In this document: positions 29,015 to 38,398 of the stretch, piece by piece
Position numbering within the stretch: position 1 is the first letter of the stretch
How the letters are laid out: every line of letters starts with the position of its first letter
Assembly (NCBI RefSeq): GCF_017916325.1
Contig: NC_090159.1
Coordinates: 7,501 to 71,500, forward strand
Direction: 5' to 3'
Source: Leishmania martiniquensis
Taxonomy: Eukaryota; Euglenozoa; Kinetoplastea; Trypanosomatida; Trypanosomatidae
DNA: 64,000 nucleotides
Made by a program: the position numbers and the translations under genes
Notes under the pieces: model-generated
What the model saw: the letters and a program-made list of their open reading frames with translations, nothing else
The model's database searches: none
Told to the model about the DNA's origin: nothing

Positions 29015-29884
29015 ATGACCACTCTTGTAGAAAAGTTGCAGTCGAGCACACTGAGTGACCAATGCAAGGCGGATCTGCTGAACCATGTCGAGGAAATCGA
29101 GGCAAACTCGCGGAGCCTCCCGAAGAAAATGGCAACTCTCCCAAATGCTAACCTCCCATCCGCGGTTATGATGCCCACCGACAACACCGTGAAGCGTCGC
29201 GGTTCAGCCGCCGCCAGCGGCGCTACTACGGAGCGCTCCCTGCGCTACACTAAAAGAAAGCAAGAAAAGGATGAGATGATCGCGAGCCGCACCACCTCCT
29301 GCACGAACCCAAGTGGCACATACTTCAAGGAGTGCTCGCAAAAGTTTCTGAGGGGCGCGCGCAGCTGGTCTGACCCGTTCCGAACCTCGCGGAGCCGCAC
29401 GGTGCTCTCGGGTAAAGATATGGACTTTGTCTACCGCTATGCCAGCGCAGTGACCGGATCAGCGATCGAGCGGCCACAACCGAAGGACGAAGCTTCCGTT
29501 ACTGCGACGGAGGCCTACCGTGCCGCCTTTCGGGAGTACAAGGGAAGGGACCCTACTGCGAAGGAGATGGAGGAAGCTGATCGACTGATTTATGCCTTCG
29601 ATGAGAACGGCAACGTTGGAGTCCTTCAGAAGCCGCACAGCTGCTACCCTCACACACACATCTCAGCGAGCAAGACGCACGTTCGCTCGTGCCACAATCA
29701 AGTGTACCCGCCGGAAGTTCCTCCTGTACGCGCCGCGCGGAGCGAGTTTCCCGGACCGATCCCAACGTGGTCGAACACCAAGCGCATTACTACAATGGCC
29801 ACGAACGGCACGTACCAACCTGGCCACCATGAGCCTACGAGTCTGAAGCGCGAGGCGATGAGCACGGTGGTGGGCTCTCGCTGA
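29015..29884 (+). CDS. conserved hypothetical protein
   Basis: The protein has 289 aa from MTTLVEKLQSSTLSDQ; a non-ATG open extension reaches 28946. A short N-terminal helix (about 1-30) is followed by a low-complexity Ser/Ala/Thr segment, a basic region (YTKRKQEKDEM), and a Pro/His/Tyr-rich C-terminal half with extended motifs such as CYPHTHISASKTHVRSCH and YPPEVPPVRAARSEFPGP. There is no signal peptide or transmembrane helix. The extended, Pro/Tyr-rich style is like that of microtubule-associated or flagellar structural proteins of trypanosomatids, but I recognise no domain and assign no function. Codon use (C/G-ending) supports it being coding. Confidence 0.75.
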   Translation: MTTLVEKLQSSTLSDQCKADLLNHVEEIEANSRSLPKKMATLPNANLPSAVMMPTDNTVKRRGSAAASGATTERSLRYTKRKQEKDEMIASRTTSCTNPSGTYFKECSQKFLRGARSWSDPFRTSRSRTVLSGKDMDFVYRYASAVTGSAIERPQPKDEASVTATEAYRAAFREYKGRDPTAKEMEEADRLIYAFDENGNVGVLQKPHSCYPHTHISASKTHVRSCHNQVYPPEVPPVRAARSEFPGPIPTWSNTKRITTMATNGTYQPGHHEPTSLKREAMSTVVGSR

Positions 29885-30763
29885 GCCTCGGTGCTCTCGC
29901 GAGGTCCCACGACGATTGGAAAGTCATTGCCTGCGGTGATCATGCGCTCTTATGAAGGCCTTGTCGGACGGTGTGCGCTGCCTTTGTGTTGTTTTCTTTG
30001 GCTGACCGATGTACACGTGCCTGTTTTGAGCTCATGCCTCCTCTTTCGCACTGCTCTTGTAGAGGAACCTCACCTCCATGGTAGAGAGTCACATCTACCA
30101 CGAAGGCAGTTCTGCCGGAGAGGTGACGCGCTCATATGCTGGTGCCTTGATGTGTGCGCATGTGGCTCCCCTTAGGTGTCGATGGTGCCGTGCGTTGCGC
30201 CTCGTCTCCCTTTCGCTCACTGATGTACCTGATGCTTCTTTTTCCCGATTATGTTCCTCGATGCCGCCCGGTAGCGTTGTATGGGGGTGGAAACTCGACG
30301 ATGCAGTTGCGTATGCTGATCAGGTGCGAGTACGTTTCCTCTTGACGGGTGCTGTATCCAGTGTCTTTTGTACTGGCCCGCATGTACGCCGTTTGTTAGG
30401 AGGGGGGCATCAGTGAGCCGGCTGATCATGTGGGGTGTACGCAGCTATGAGTACTGTTCTGATCTGCGGCTATCGTTTCTCCTGCGCCAACGCCTCATCA
30501 GTCGCAGAAAGAAAGGCCGGCGCCTCTGAAAATGTGCCGCGCCACCTCGATGGCTTAACAGGCGCATCCGCTCTTTATGTTTCTTCGCTTTGCAATGCTT
30601 CCCTTTCTTCATTCGATGATGAACCTTTCTTTCGCGCTCGGAGCAGAGCATCTGCCCCAGAAGCATAGCAAGCGCAACTCCACGTGCGCCGCGCACATCT
30701 TGACGTAGAAGACTACTTTTAGGCTCAGGTACCTAGCGGCGAAGCGGGGAGAAAGCTGTGCAG
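29885..30763. other. intergenic spacer
   Basis: About 0.9 kb with no supported gene. CT-rich tracts occur at about 30200-30245 and 30585-30640. Confidence 0.45.
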
Positions 30764-31492
30764 ATGGAGCGCACGGCTGACCGGCGCATTCATACCACAG
30801 AGTGGGAGGATATCCAGTACCGATTCGGCAACCGCGTCGGGAAGTATGCGACACATGAAGGGGAGATCCTGGCGCAAAGCATTGCCGATAATAACCAAAA
30901 CGCCTGCCTCACAGCCTACAACACACATGCCGAAAAAGTTGCAGCCAAGCTTGAGCGGGGAGGGTATGAGTGCGGCGAGGGGCGTGGGGAGGACAGTACC
31001 GGGCTCCTTGTGGACTCAGACGACGAGGACGACGCGTTGGCCGCAATCCGGCGGAAGCGCTTGATGGATTTGCAACGGCAGAGGGCGATGGAGCGCTTTG
31101 GGGTGCTGAGGCACATCCCAGGCGCCGACTACGTCGCAGAGGTGACGGAGGCGTCTTCGACGTGCTGGGTGGTGGCTGCGCTGATGAAGCCGGGCCACAG
31201 CGATTGTGAGTCGCTACTGACGGTGCTTCGCACGATGGCGCAGCGGCACCGCTCCGTCAAGTTCGTCTGGATGGTATCGACAGAAGCGGTCCCGAACTTC
31301 CCTGACGGCCACCTTCCATGCGTACTTCTGTACAGGGATAGAGAGGTGAAGAAGCAGTTGACTGGACTGGCAGTCTGGCAGGCCCAGAAACAGCTGAACG
31401 TTACGACAGTCGAGCAGGTTCTGACGCGGAACGGCGTGCTGCGGCGTGCGCAAGACGACGCTGGAGACGAGGCTGCCGAGAACGACGATTGA
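30764..31492 (+). CDS. phosducin-like protein (PDCL2/PDCL3 type)
   Basis: The protein has 242 aa from MERTADRRIHTTEWEDIQYRF. The N-terminal helix with TEWEDIQ matches the family start. The middle has an acidic patch (SDDEDDALAAIRRKRL) and the phosducin signature RFGVLRHIPGADYVAEVTEAS, followed by a thioredoxin-fold domain (about 120-225) with CWVVAALMKPGHSDCESLL, VKFVWMVSTEAVPNFPDGHLPCVLLY and a final acidic tail. As in the family, no redox CxxC is present. PDCL2/3-type proteins assist the CCT chaperonin in folding actin, tubulin and cell-cycle proteins. The Cys usually preceding IPNFPD is Ala here (TEAVPNFPD). The call is confident; the specific client is inferred. Confidence 0.88.
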   Translation: MERTADRRIHTTEWEDIQYRFGNRVGKYATHEGEILAQSIADNNQNACLTAYNTHAEKVAAKLERGGYECGEGRGEDSTGLLVDSDDEDDALAAIRRKRLMDLQRQRAMERFGVLRHIPGADYVAEVTEASSTCWVVAALMKPGHSDCESLLTVLRTMAQRHRSVKFVWMVSTEAVPNFPDGHLPCVLLYRDREVKKQLTGLAVWQAQKQLNVTTVEQVLTRNGVLRRAQDDAGDEAAENDD

Positions 31493-31851
31493 CGTCCTGA
31501 GTGTCTGGCTCGCTGACGGTTTCTCGTGGTTGTGCTTCTCGTGAAGTGTGCGATACAGCCGTTTTTCTCTTTGGGGCCTAAGTTTTGTGTTGAGCACTCT
31601 CTAGCATATATCCTGCGGTGCTAGGCCAGTAGACCTCGTGCTCGTCGCCGTCGCCTTTTTCCTCTCTGCTCTACGTGTATCCGCCTGTTTCGGCGCTCGC
31701 CGTTCGTGAGGTGCGCTGCGGCTGTAACCTGGCCAGCGGTGTGCAGGTGTGTTCATGTGCGTATACGTGTGGATGTCAAGGTGTATTCTGCCGTGCTTCT
31801 CGCGGAGAAAGCGGTTATCTGTGCTGCCCCTCTGGGCCGCGGCGCTACCAA

Positions 31852-32079
31852 ATGTCATCGCGTACCCGCCAGAGTAAATTATTACCGATGTGGAAGTGGA
31901 TAGAGCGAGGGAGAGACGTGACTCTCCCCCTCTCTTTATGGGACGATCACGTTGCTTTCATTGGCGCAAGTATGGGGGCATTGATGACGATGCTGCTGTT
32001 TGAAGCTCTGAAAAGGTGCACAACGAACGCTTTGGGAGTAAGATGCGGTAGGTCAAGCTCTCCGGCCATGAATGGATGA
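31852..32079 (+). CDS. possible small single-TM protein
   Basis: A 75-aa frame begins MSSRTRQSKLLPMWKWIERG, is basic at the N-terminus, and carries one hydrophobic segment (about 30-50, WDDHVAFIGASMGALMTMLL) followed by a Cys/Arg-rich tail. It lies alone in the 840-bp gap between the phosducin-like gene and the AAA gene, with pyrimidine tracts on both sides. The layout resembles small mitochondrial inner-membrane or assembly proteins, but nothing is diagnostic. It could be a chance frame. Confidence 0.35.
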   Translation: MSSRTRQSKLLPMWKWIERGRDVTLPLSLWDDHVAFIGASMGALMTMLLFEALKRCTTNALGVRCGRSSSPAMNG

Positions 32080-32107
32080 GCGTTACGGTCGCCTCAGGCC
32101 GTATCTG

Positions 32108-32331
32108 TTGCCGCCCCCTCCCTTTCGCGTTCCCCTCTTCCTCCTTCCCTTTCACCCGTCTCTCTGTTTTTTTTTTCGTGAGGAGCTCCTCACTTCGGAG
32201 CGCCGTATGCACGCACACCTCTTTCTCTCACTTTTCACTACCGCTCCTCTCTCCCGCCCTCTTTTTAGCCAAACGCGCTGGTGTCGGAGAGCGAGTGACA
32301 GAGTAGAGGCTAAGATCTGCGACTCCGCGCG
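32108..32331 (+). promoter_or_regulatory. double polypyrimidine tract / trans-splice region of AAA gene
   Basis: Two pyrimidine tracts, 32108-32178 (ending in T10) and 32218-32266, are followed by AG at 32181-32182 and 32267-32268. Either could accept the spliced leader for the AAA ATPase mRNA starting at 32332. Confidence 0.55.
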
Positions 32332-33936
32332 ATGTCCGTCGACGGGCACCTTATAGCTGATGTACAGCGGCTACGACAGCTCGGGGAGCAGTCGCTTTTC
32401 CTCCTTGTCGTCGGCAGTAAAGGTGCGGGCAAGAGCACAGCACTTCAGAATTTCGTTAGCGGACTCCCGACGACCACCGAGGCGCGGCATGTGTCCGAAG
32501 TGCCCGTGGCCCTTGACGCGAAGGCAGGTTCTTCGCCCGAGAACGGTCTTATATTATGGACACTGACCTATTCCGCGGTGGCCCATAGCATCTCGGCTTT
32601 AGGTGCGCTTGCTGCCCATGCACCGCCGCTGCGGCCATTTTCAATTATCGTCGCCGATGACATCGACATTCTCTGGCTCCTCTGCAGCATCAACGGGCTT
32701 CTGCCGTATCTCCAGCGACTCCTTCAGGGAGCGTTGAAGAGTTCGTCATGTGCGATTGTGGCCAGCGCTCACAGTAAGGATGCGGTCCCCGCATGGCTGC
32801 TAGAGCAAAGGGTGCCCGCTCTTTACCCACTCCGCGACCTTACTGAAGCGGGCGTGAGGCGACTGCTACGCACGTGTCCTCAGCCGCTCTTCAAATCGCA
32901 CAGCGAACTGATCATAGGAGCGCAGAAATTTTCCACCTCGCGCCAGATGCTTCTTTTCAGCGCATGTATGACACTTGAGGCGGCCGCGCACGGCGCTACC
33001 GGAGAAAAGCTGCGCTCACTTACACGGGAAGCATACGAGTTTCTTCACCACCGTCGTTCTACAACCACAGAGCAGCACTCACTCCCCCATCTCTACGGTT
33101 TAGGGGAAGTGCGACACCGCATCAGCACGCTCGTTTCGATTTTCGTGGAACGTAGAAGACCAGGTCTTGGTGGACGGCTGATCGCATCTCTCCCCCCCTC
33201 CACTGGCTTGCTTCTTCACGGCCCGTCAGGGTGCGGGAAGTCCAGCCTCGCTCGGCAGATGGCCGCTGACTTTCCGTCCATTCCATTTTTTTTCGTGGAG
33301 TGCACCATGCTGTTCTCCAAGTACCTTGGAGAGAGTGAAGAGCAGTTGCGCGAGGTGTACCGGCAAGCACGAACGCGAACTCCGGCTGTGGTGGTGCTGG
33401 AGGACATCGACGTCATCGCACAGTCTCGAGGCGCGATGCAGTACTGCGACAGTGGCCAGGGTGGCGGAAGTGGTAAAAGTCAGGTTGACGTCACAAGGCG
33501 CATGCTGGCGAGCCTGCTCTGTGAGTTGGACGGTGTCACAGAGAACAGTGGCGTACTTACCATCGGAATCACTAACGCGCCGCAAGTGTTGGATACAGCC
33601 GTGCTCCGTCAAGGGCGACTCGAAACGCTTGTGTACATTCCGCCGCTCACACAGGACGGGGCGGAGGAGTTATGCAGGGACTTCTTTCAGCTCTTTGCCG
33701 GCGCAGAGGAACGGAGGCGCGAGTGCGCCGTGATGGTGGCTAGTCGCGCGGTAGGCTGCGCTGCCGCTTCCCTTCAGTACGTCCTTCGAAAAGTCTTCGA
33801 AGCTTGTGCGCTGCGTCACGGTTGGAACGCAGCCGCAGCCGCAGCGCTGCCGTTGCCGAGCGTAGCAGAGATTCAGGGACATCTCTTCGAAAACTGCTCT
33901 ATGCTGCGGCGGGTGAATTGCCCGCACTTCGAGTAA
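32332..33936 (+). CDS. tandem AAA+ ATPase (SPATA5L1/PEX1-like, short)
   Basis: The protein has 534 aa with two AAA modules and no N-terminal substrate domain. D1: Walker A VVGSKGAGKST (residues 26-36), Walker B IIVADDIDIL (about 105-114; Asp-Asp replaces the usual Asp-Glu), and no clear arginine finger. D2: Walker A HGPSGCGKSS (about 296), the second-region-of-homology approach YLGESEEQLREVYRQARTRT, Walker B VVVLEDIDVI (about 354), sensor/finger region TNAPQVLDTAVLRQGRLE (about 410-428) and a C-terminal helical lid. D2 therefore looks active and D1 degenerate, as in PEX1 and some AFG2/SPATA5L1 proteins. The VLRxGRLE finger favours the type II CDC48-like clade. Which member it is, and whether the lost N-domain is compensated by a partner, cannot be told. 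Confidence 0.8.
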   Translation: MSVDGHLIADVQRLRQLGEQSLFLLVVGSKGAGKSTALQNFVSGLPTTTEARHVSEVPVALDAKAGSSPENGLILWTLTYSAVAHSISALGALAAHAPPLRPFSIIVADDIDILWLLCSINGLLPYLQRLLQGALKSSSCAIVASAHSKDAVPAWLLEQRVPALYPLRDLTEAGVRRLLRTCPQPLFKSHSELIIGAQKFSTSRQMLLFSACMTLEAAAHGATGEKLRSLTREAYEFLHHRRSTTTEQHSLPHLYGLGEVRHRISTLVSIFVERRRPGLGGRLIASLPPSTGLLLHGPSGCGKSSLARQMAADFPSIPFFFVECTMLFSKYLGESEEQLREVYRQARTRTPAVVVLEDIDVIAQSRGAMQYCDSGQGGGSGKSQVDVTRRMLASLLCELDGVTENSGVLTIGITNAPQVLDTAVLRQGRLETLVYIPPLTQDGAEELCRDFFQLFAGAEERRRECAVMVASRAVGCAAASLQYVLRKVFEACALRHGWNAAAAAALPLPSVAEIQGHLFENCSMLRRVNCPHFE

Positions 33937-34996
33937 TTGGTGCCACTTACTTGCCTTTGAAGGAACCAAAGCAAGCAGCAACAAAGAAAACGGTAGAAAA
34001 GTGCCGTTGTAAAGGCGCATGGTGCACTCACTAGCATTTGTGAGCGAGCACGGCGCCGAAGGGAATTCGCGTTCTTTGCCCCTGCCCCTTTGACGTGCTG
34101 TTTTGAAGAAAAGCGCTGCATGCCTCTCTGCACATACGCGACCGAAAGGGTGGCCTCATAGAAGAGCTGCGGCGTAGCTGCCCCTCTCCCCTACTCGCGC
34201 TAGCCGGCGCCGCTTTCCTCTTCTGGTGTTGATCCCGCCTTTCAGCGCCGTTTTTGTTTTTTTCGCTCTTGTCAGAGTTGCCAAAGTGCGTCGCTCATGA
34301 ACGCCCTTGGCATGCCTGCTGAATTCATCTGCCTGCCACTCCCCCACTCTCTTCTACTCGTCAAGGTCACAGGTACGTGCTGTGCACACGTATACCGGCG
34401 CGCCCGCTCACAGCCCTTCTGTGACGTTCAGCTCGACAAGAAGGATAGGCTGAACGTATTCCTGTCTGATCCTCTGTGTGTCGGGTACGGAGTGCATGCA
34501 CCTTTACAGGCGTTCTGGGAGACCCTGGCTGCTGCGTAAAAATAGACGACTCAGACGAGGAGAGCTGACAACATACACACACTCACAGGAGAGTGGACGC
34601 CTCGTGTGGGGGTTGAGGGGCGTGGGTGCGCCCCTTTGCTTTGTCTTGTCTTCTCTGCACCGGCTCAGCCCCGTGCAGGCACCACCTCTGCGCATCACCC
34701 TCTCACTGCAAGCTTGTACAGGTGCCTCTCTTCGCAGTCTGGCTCACCGGTACTCAGATCCGCGGCAGCGTGGCGCTTTCTGTGAAGGCTTTGTGCAGTC
34801 GTGTTGAGTGGAGCTTTTTGGGTTTCTTGTCTGTCGGACACGTCCAGTTGCGTCTGTCGCCACCCCACCTCTTCCCGCGCCCTATACGCGTCTGCATGGA
34901 TCCACCCTGCGACATTGTTCATGAGATCTCACCAGCGGTGACGCGCCCTTGCCTTACGTGGGGGTTTCTTTTCCTTAGCGTTTGACGTGCCAGCGA
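33937..34996. other. intergenic spacer
   Basis: About 1.06 kb with no supported gene. Pyrimidine-rich parts are at 34180-34270 and 34640-34720, with AG acceptors before the HEAT-repeat gene. An 80-codon frame at 34297-34539 has no supporting feature. Confidence 0.45.
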
Positions 34997-37441
34997 ATGG
35001 ATTACCGTTCGCCATTTGAGCTACGCCAACAGCTCCTCGAGGGGGCTCGAGCCGCCCAGACAGCATTGCCGCCAAGGAAACTGAAGTGTAAGGCCAAGGG
35101 CGGCTTCGGCGGCAACGGCGACAGCTGCGTCGCGGCGCCCCCAAAGCAGTATGCAGGCGCTCAGTATGCCTCGGGGTTCATGCCCTCCACCGCACTTCCA
35201 GATGACCCCACCGCACTAGTCCGCGAGGTGCCCGGGGCCGAGAACATTGAGGCCCTCAACAAGGCACTCGAGCGCGAGGAGGCGGTGCAGCGGTATGTGG
35301 AGAAAGAGAAGCTCTCAATCGAAGAGTCTGCCAAGTACATCATGGCCAATGGCAGCACAGGGCAGCGCATCTCTTTTTTCGGTCATGTTCGCGAGCAGCT
35401 GAGAGAGTTGCCCCCGAAGGGTATCTCCAAGGTTCTCGAGACGCTACTGGACTCGATGTGGGCGCAGGATCCTGAGCTGCAGTGTCGCGCGCCGGAAAGT
35501 CTGCTGAAGCTTGTAGGTCTCCTAGATCCCAACACAGCAACGGAGATGTATGACGTCACAAAAACAATGCTGACCGTTCAGACGCCGGAGATTCGAATCG
35601 CGTGGTGTGAGCTGCTGCTCGGGCTCATCGACTACTTGCCTGTTAGTGTGTTACAAAATGACGTGATTTCCCTTGCCGTGAGCAAGTCAGAGCACGCGCA
35701 GCCGCAGGATCAGCGCGAGCTGAGCTGCAAGCTCCTCGGAGCCCTCTGTCAGCATATAGCCGCCGACAAGGTAGAAGAGTTGATACTACCCCGAGCATTG
35801 GCCCTGTGCCAGGACACAAATGTCGGCGTCCGCCAGCGCATGTGCCAGCAGTTGTGCGCGATTGCACACTCATTGGGTGTAGAAAAGGCAAAGACGCGCG
35901 TGGCGCCGGACTTGTTTGAGCTCCTGAGTGACGAGGAGCAGGCAGTGTCGAGAGCTGCCTTTTCGTGTCTCATCGACTTGGTTGAATTTTTCGGCTCTGT
36001 CTACCGCCGGGAGAAGCTCTTCCCAATCATCAAGAACTTCATCTCGAACCCGCCAAGCGAGGTGGTGGGGCTGCTTGTCGGGGAGTTCGGTCGCTTCCTC
36101 GACGCCATCAAGACGGACATCCTTTCGGAGGACGATGTGAAGCTTTTCGCGGACTTTTTCTGCGCGGCTGCGACGCGACACGAGGAGGAAGCGAGACGCC
36201 ATTGTGCCTACAACTTTCCCGCCGTGGTGGCATCGCTTCCTCGCACCGTTTTCGCCACGCACCTGAGCAAGGCGCTCTTGTCCCTGTCTACCGATAGCTG
36301 CGTCGCTGCCCGGTTCAGCACTGCTGCCGGCATGCATGAACTGCTTCCGCTGCTGCACTCGCCAACTGCCGACCTGCTGGAGCGTCCCTTTCTGCGCCTC
36401 ATTGGCGATCCCGATGCCTCCGTGCGGGCGGCATTAGTGGAGCACATCAACGACCTGCTCGACTTCTTTCGCAGAGCGCTGAAAGGCTCAGCTCGCGTGT
36501 CCTTCTTTTCGGCCGTTCTCGACGCTCTTCTTTCGTGGGTGTCGGAGCCAGTCGTGAACTGGCACACGATGCAGAACGTCATGCGGATCGTGGGCCACTA
36601 CATCGACGTTTTCGAGGAGAGGACGTTGACGGAGCAGGTTGTACCGCGGCTGTGGGAATACGCCAAGACCGGGGCGACAATCTTGAAGGCCGACTGCGCC
36701 ACGCTCATTATGCACATAGCCTCCCGCATTGACAATCCAATCGCCAAGGCGCAGATCTTTAGCCGTCTGAACAGCGAGTACGGCAGGTCGAACTCGTGCT
36801 ACGCACGCCAGACGTACATCTATTTTGTCTCGGCGTCCTTTCGGTTTTTTTCCCTTCGCTGCGTGCGGGAGCGGATGCTGGAGTGCTGCCTCGAGCTGCA
36901 GCGCGACAGCGTGACGGCGGTGCGACTGGCACTAGCGCGTAGTCTGCCGTTTCTGTCGCAGACTCTGCGAAAGAACAACGCCGGCGCGCTCGAAGATGAA
37001 TTCATCGCTATGGTGAACCGTCTACGTGAAGATGTGGACAAGGAAGTGCAGGAGGAGGTTTCCAAGTACGCAGCGTTGTGCAAACGCCGTGCTGAAGAGG
37101 GTACCACTGCAATCGGCAGATCCAGTAGAGAAGAGGAGGATGGGAGGCGAGAGAAGGCGGAGTTGGTGATGCTAGAACATGCGAAAGAGACGGACAAAGC
37201 GGAGCGGCGCGCAAAGCTGCGGGACTTGCTGAAGAGCGAGCGTGAGAAGGATTTGGTAGAGCTACCGTCACCTCCAAAGGGGCGCAAGGCGGGGCCGCTG
37301 ACCAACACGGCATCGGTTCCACTGACTCGGCGTCATGGCAGCAAGCATTCTTTACTGCCCTCCGTGAACCCTGTCATTCTTCCCCGCATCGCGCCGACAA
37401 AGCTGGCACCTGCGCGGGCGACGAGCCGCAAGAGGTTATGA
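34997..37441 (+). CDS. HEAT-repeat protein, PPP4R4 / PP2A-scaffold-like
   Basis: The protein has 814 aa from MDYRSPFELRQQLLEGARAA. After a low-complexity N-terminus (about 1-65), residues about 90-690 are arrays of helical HEAT repeats (for example VEELILPRALALCQDTNVGVRQRM, RVAPDLFELLSDEEQAVSRA, LERPFLRLIGDPDASVRAAL, EQVVPRLWEYAKTGATILKA), with the Pro/Asp-Val-Arg turn typical of the PP2A A-subunit class. Length and order fit PPP4R4-type regulatory subunits. The C-terminal ~120 residues are a charged coiled coil (Glu/Lys/Arg) followed by a basic, Ser/Pro-rich tail. Expected role: scaffold for a PP2A/PP4/PP6-type catalytic subunit. Its neighbours give no clue. Any HEAT scaffold is the alternative. 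Confidence 0.8.
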   Translation: MDYRSPFELRQQLLEGARAAQTALPPRKLKCKAKGGFGGNGDSCVAAPPKQYAGAQYASGFMPSTALPDDPTALVREVPGAENIEALNKALEREEAVQRYVEKEKLSIEESAKYIMANGSTGQRISFFGHVREQLRELPPKGISKVLETLLDSMWAQDPELQCRAPESLLKLVGLLDPNTATEMYDVTKTMLTVQTPEIRIAWCELLLGLIDYLPVSVLQNDVISLAVSKSEHAQPQDQRELSCKLLGALCQHIAADKVEELILPRALALCQDTNVGVRQRMCQQLCAIAHSLGVEKAKTRVAPDLFELLSDEEQAVSRAAFSCLIDLVEFFGSVYRREKLFPIIKNFISNPPSEVVGLLVGEFGRFLDAIKTDILSEDDVKLFADFFCAAATRHEEEARRHCAYNFPAVVASLPRTVFATHLSKALLSLSTDSCVAARFSTAAGMHELLPLLHSPTADLLERPFLRLIGDPDASVRAALVEHINDLLDFFRRALKGSARVSFFSAVLDALLSWVSEPVVNWHTMQNVMRIVGHYIDVFEERTLTEQVVPRLWEYAKTGATILKADCATLIMHIASRIDNPIAKAQIFSRLNSEYGRSNSCYARQTYIYFVSASFRFFSLRCVRERMLECCLELQRDSVTAVRLALARSLPFLSQTLRKNNAGALEDEFIAMVNRLREDVDKEVQEEVSKYAALCKRRAEEGTTAIGRSSREEEDGRREKAELVMLEHAKETDKAERRAKLRDLLKSEREKDLVELPSPPKGRKAGPLTNTASVPLTRRHGSKHSLLPSVNPVILPRIAPTKLAPARATSRKRL

Positions 37442-38272
37442 AAGAAAAGGGAGCGAAAAGTGCAGCCGTTTCGGCGCTCCCCTCATATCCCTCTCGGCGC
37501 TTACGCTCTTGTTCCTCCGCATATGATGCAACCGCTGCATACGTCTGCTCTTGTCCCGACGTCCAAAAGCCACTGGGCATCTTCTGTGGGCAGTCGCCGT
37601 TGGCCGAGGGCGGGGGTGGGTGGCAAGACGCATCTCTGTCCTCTCGTTATCCTCTGCTTTGTTGCTCGTTCTTGCCTCTTTCGTATGATCGCATCAGCCA
37701 GCCTGAGTCGGTGTCTTCTCGGGGCTTCTGTCTGGCCCTCGTCTTTTTTTCCCTTCCCTAGCGCCACAAGTTTTGCTGCTTTCGCTGCAGCTCCAGTGGT
37801 ATCCATTGCCCCCATTGTCTGTGTTTCTTCGGCTGGATGTGCCATGCTCTCTCTCCTCTCTCTCTCGGAGCAGTCGTCTCTGTCGGCCATAAGCTGTAGG
37901 GTATATATATACATGCATATGTATACGAGTATGTACATGTGTACAGTGGGGGATACACGCACACACGTACGCACCCTCATTCTCATACACAGACGTGCAT
38001 AGAAGCATACATATATATATATATATATGCATGTGAGCTGTTGCAAATATCAAGGTGTTGATTACTTTCACTTTTTTGCCGCAGGTTGTCGGGTTTTTTT
38101 TCTGTCTCTCTCTCTTTCGGACTTGTGTATGTCTCTTACATGTATGTCAACTAAGGAGACCTCACCACTTTCATCAAGACAATCGGTTGTGTGCCGCACA
38201 TGTACATTTTTGTGTTCGCTTCTTTGCTGTCACTTCCGTTGGCCCTTGTCTTTTTATGTCGTGGTGCTCCTA

Positions 38273-38345
38273 TGTGTGTGCGTGTGTGTGTGTGTGTGTC
38301 TGTACCCCCTCTCTCGCTCTCTCTGCTCGTCACACACACATACAC
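38273..38345. repeat. (TG)n followed by (CA)n, potential hairpin
   Basis: A TG run at 38273-38299 is followed 30 bp later by a CA run at about 38330-38345. The two are complementary and could pair in RNA or extrude in DNA. Confidence 0.75.
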
Positions 38346-38380
38346 ATATACACGAGCACGTGCACAGCCTTTTCATGAGA

Positions 38381-38398
38381 ATCGTACTGTAGTACGAT
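38381..38398. repeat. 18-bp perfect palindrome
   Basis: ATCGTACT-GT-AGTACGAT has arms of 8 bp around a 2-base centre, in the microsatellite-rich spacer. Confidence 0.7.

Noticed and set aside
34297..34539. 80-codon frame upstream of the HEAT-repeat gene
   Set aside because: No domain, signal or flanking processing signals to support it.
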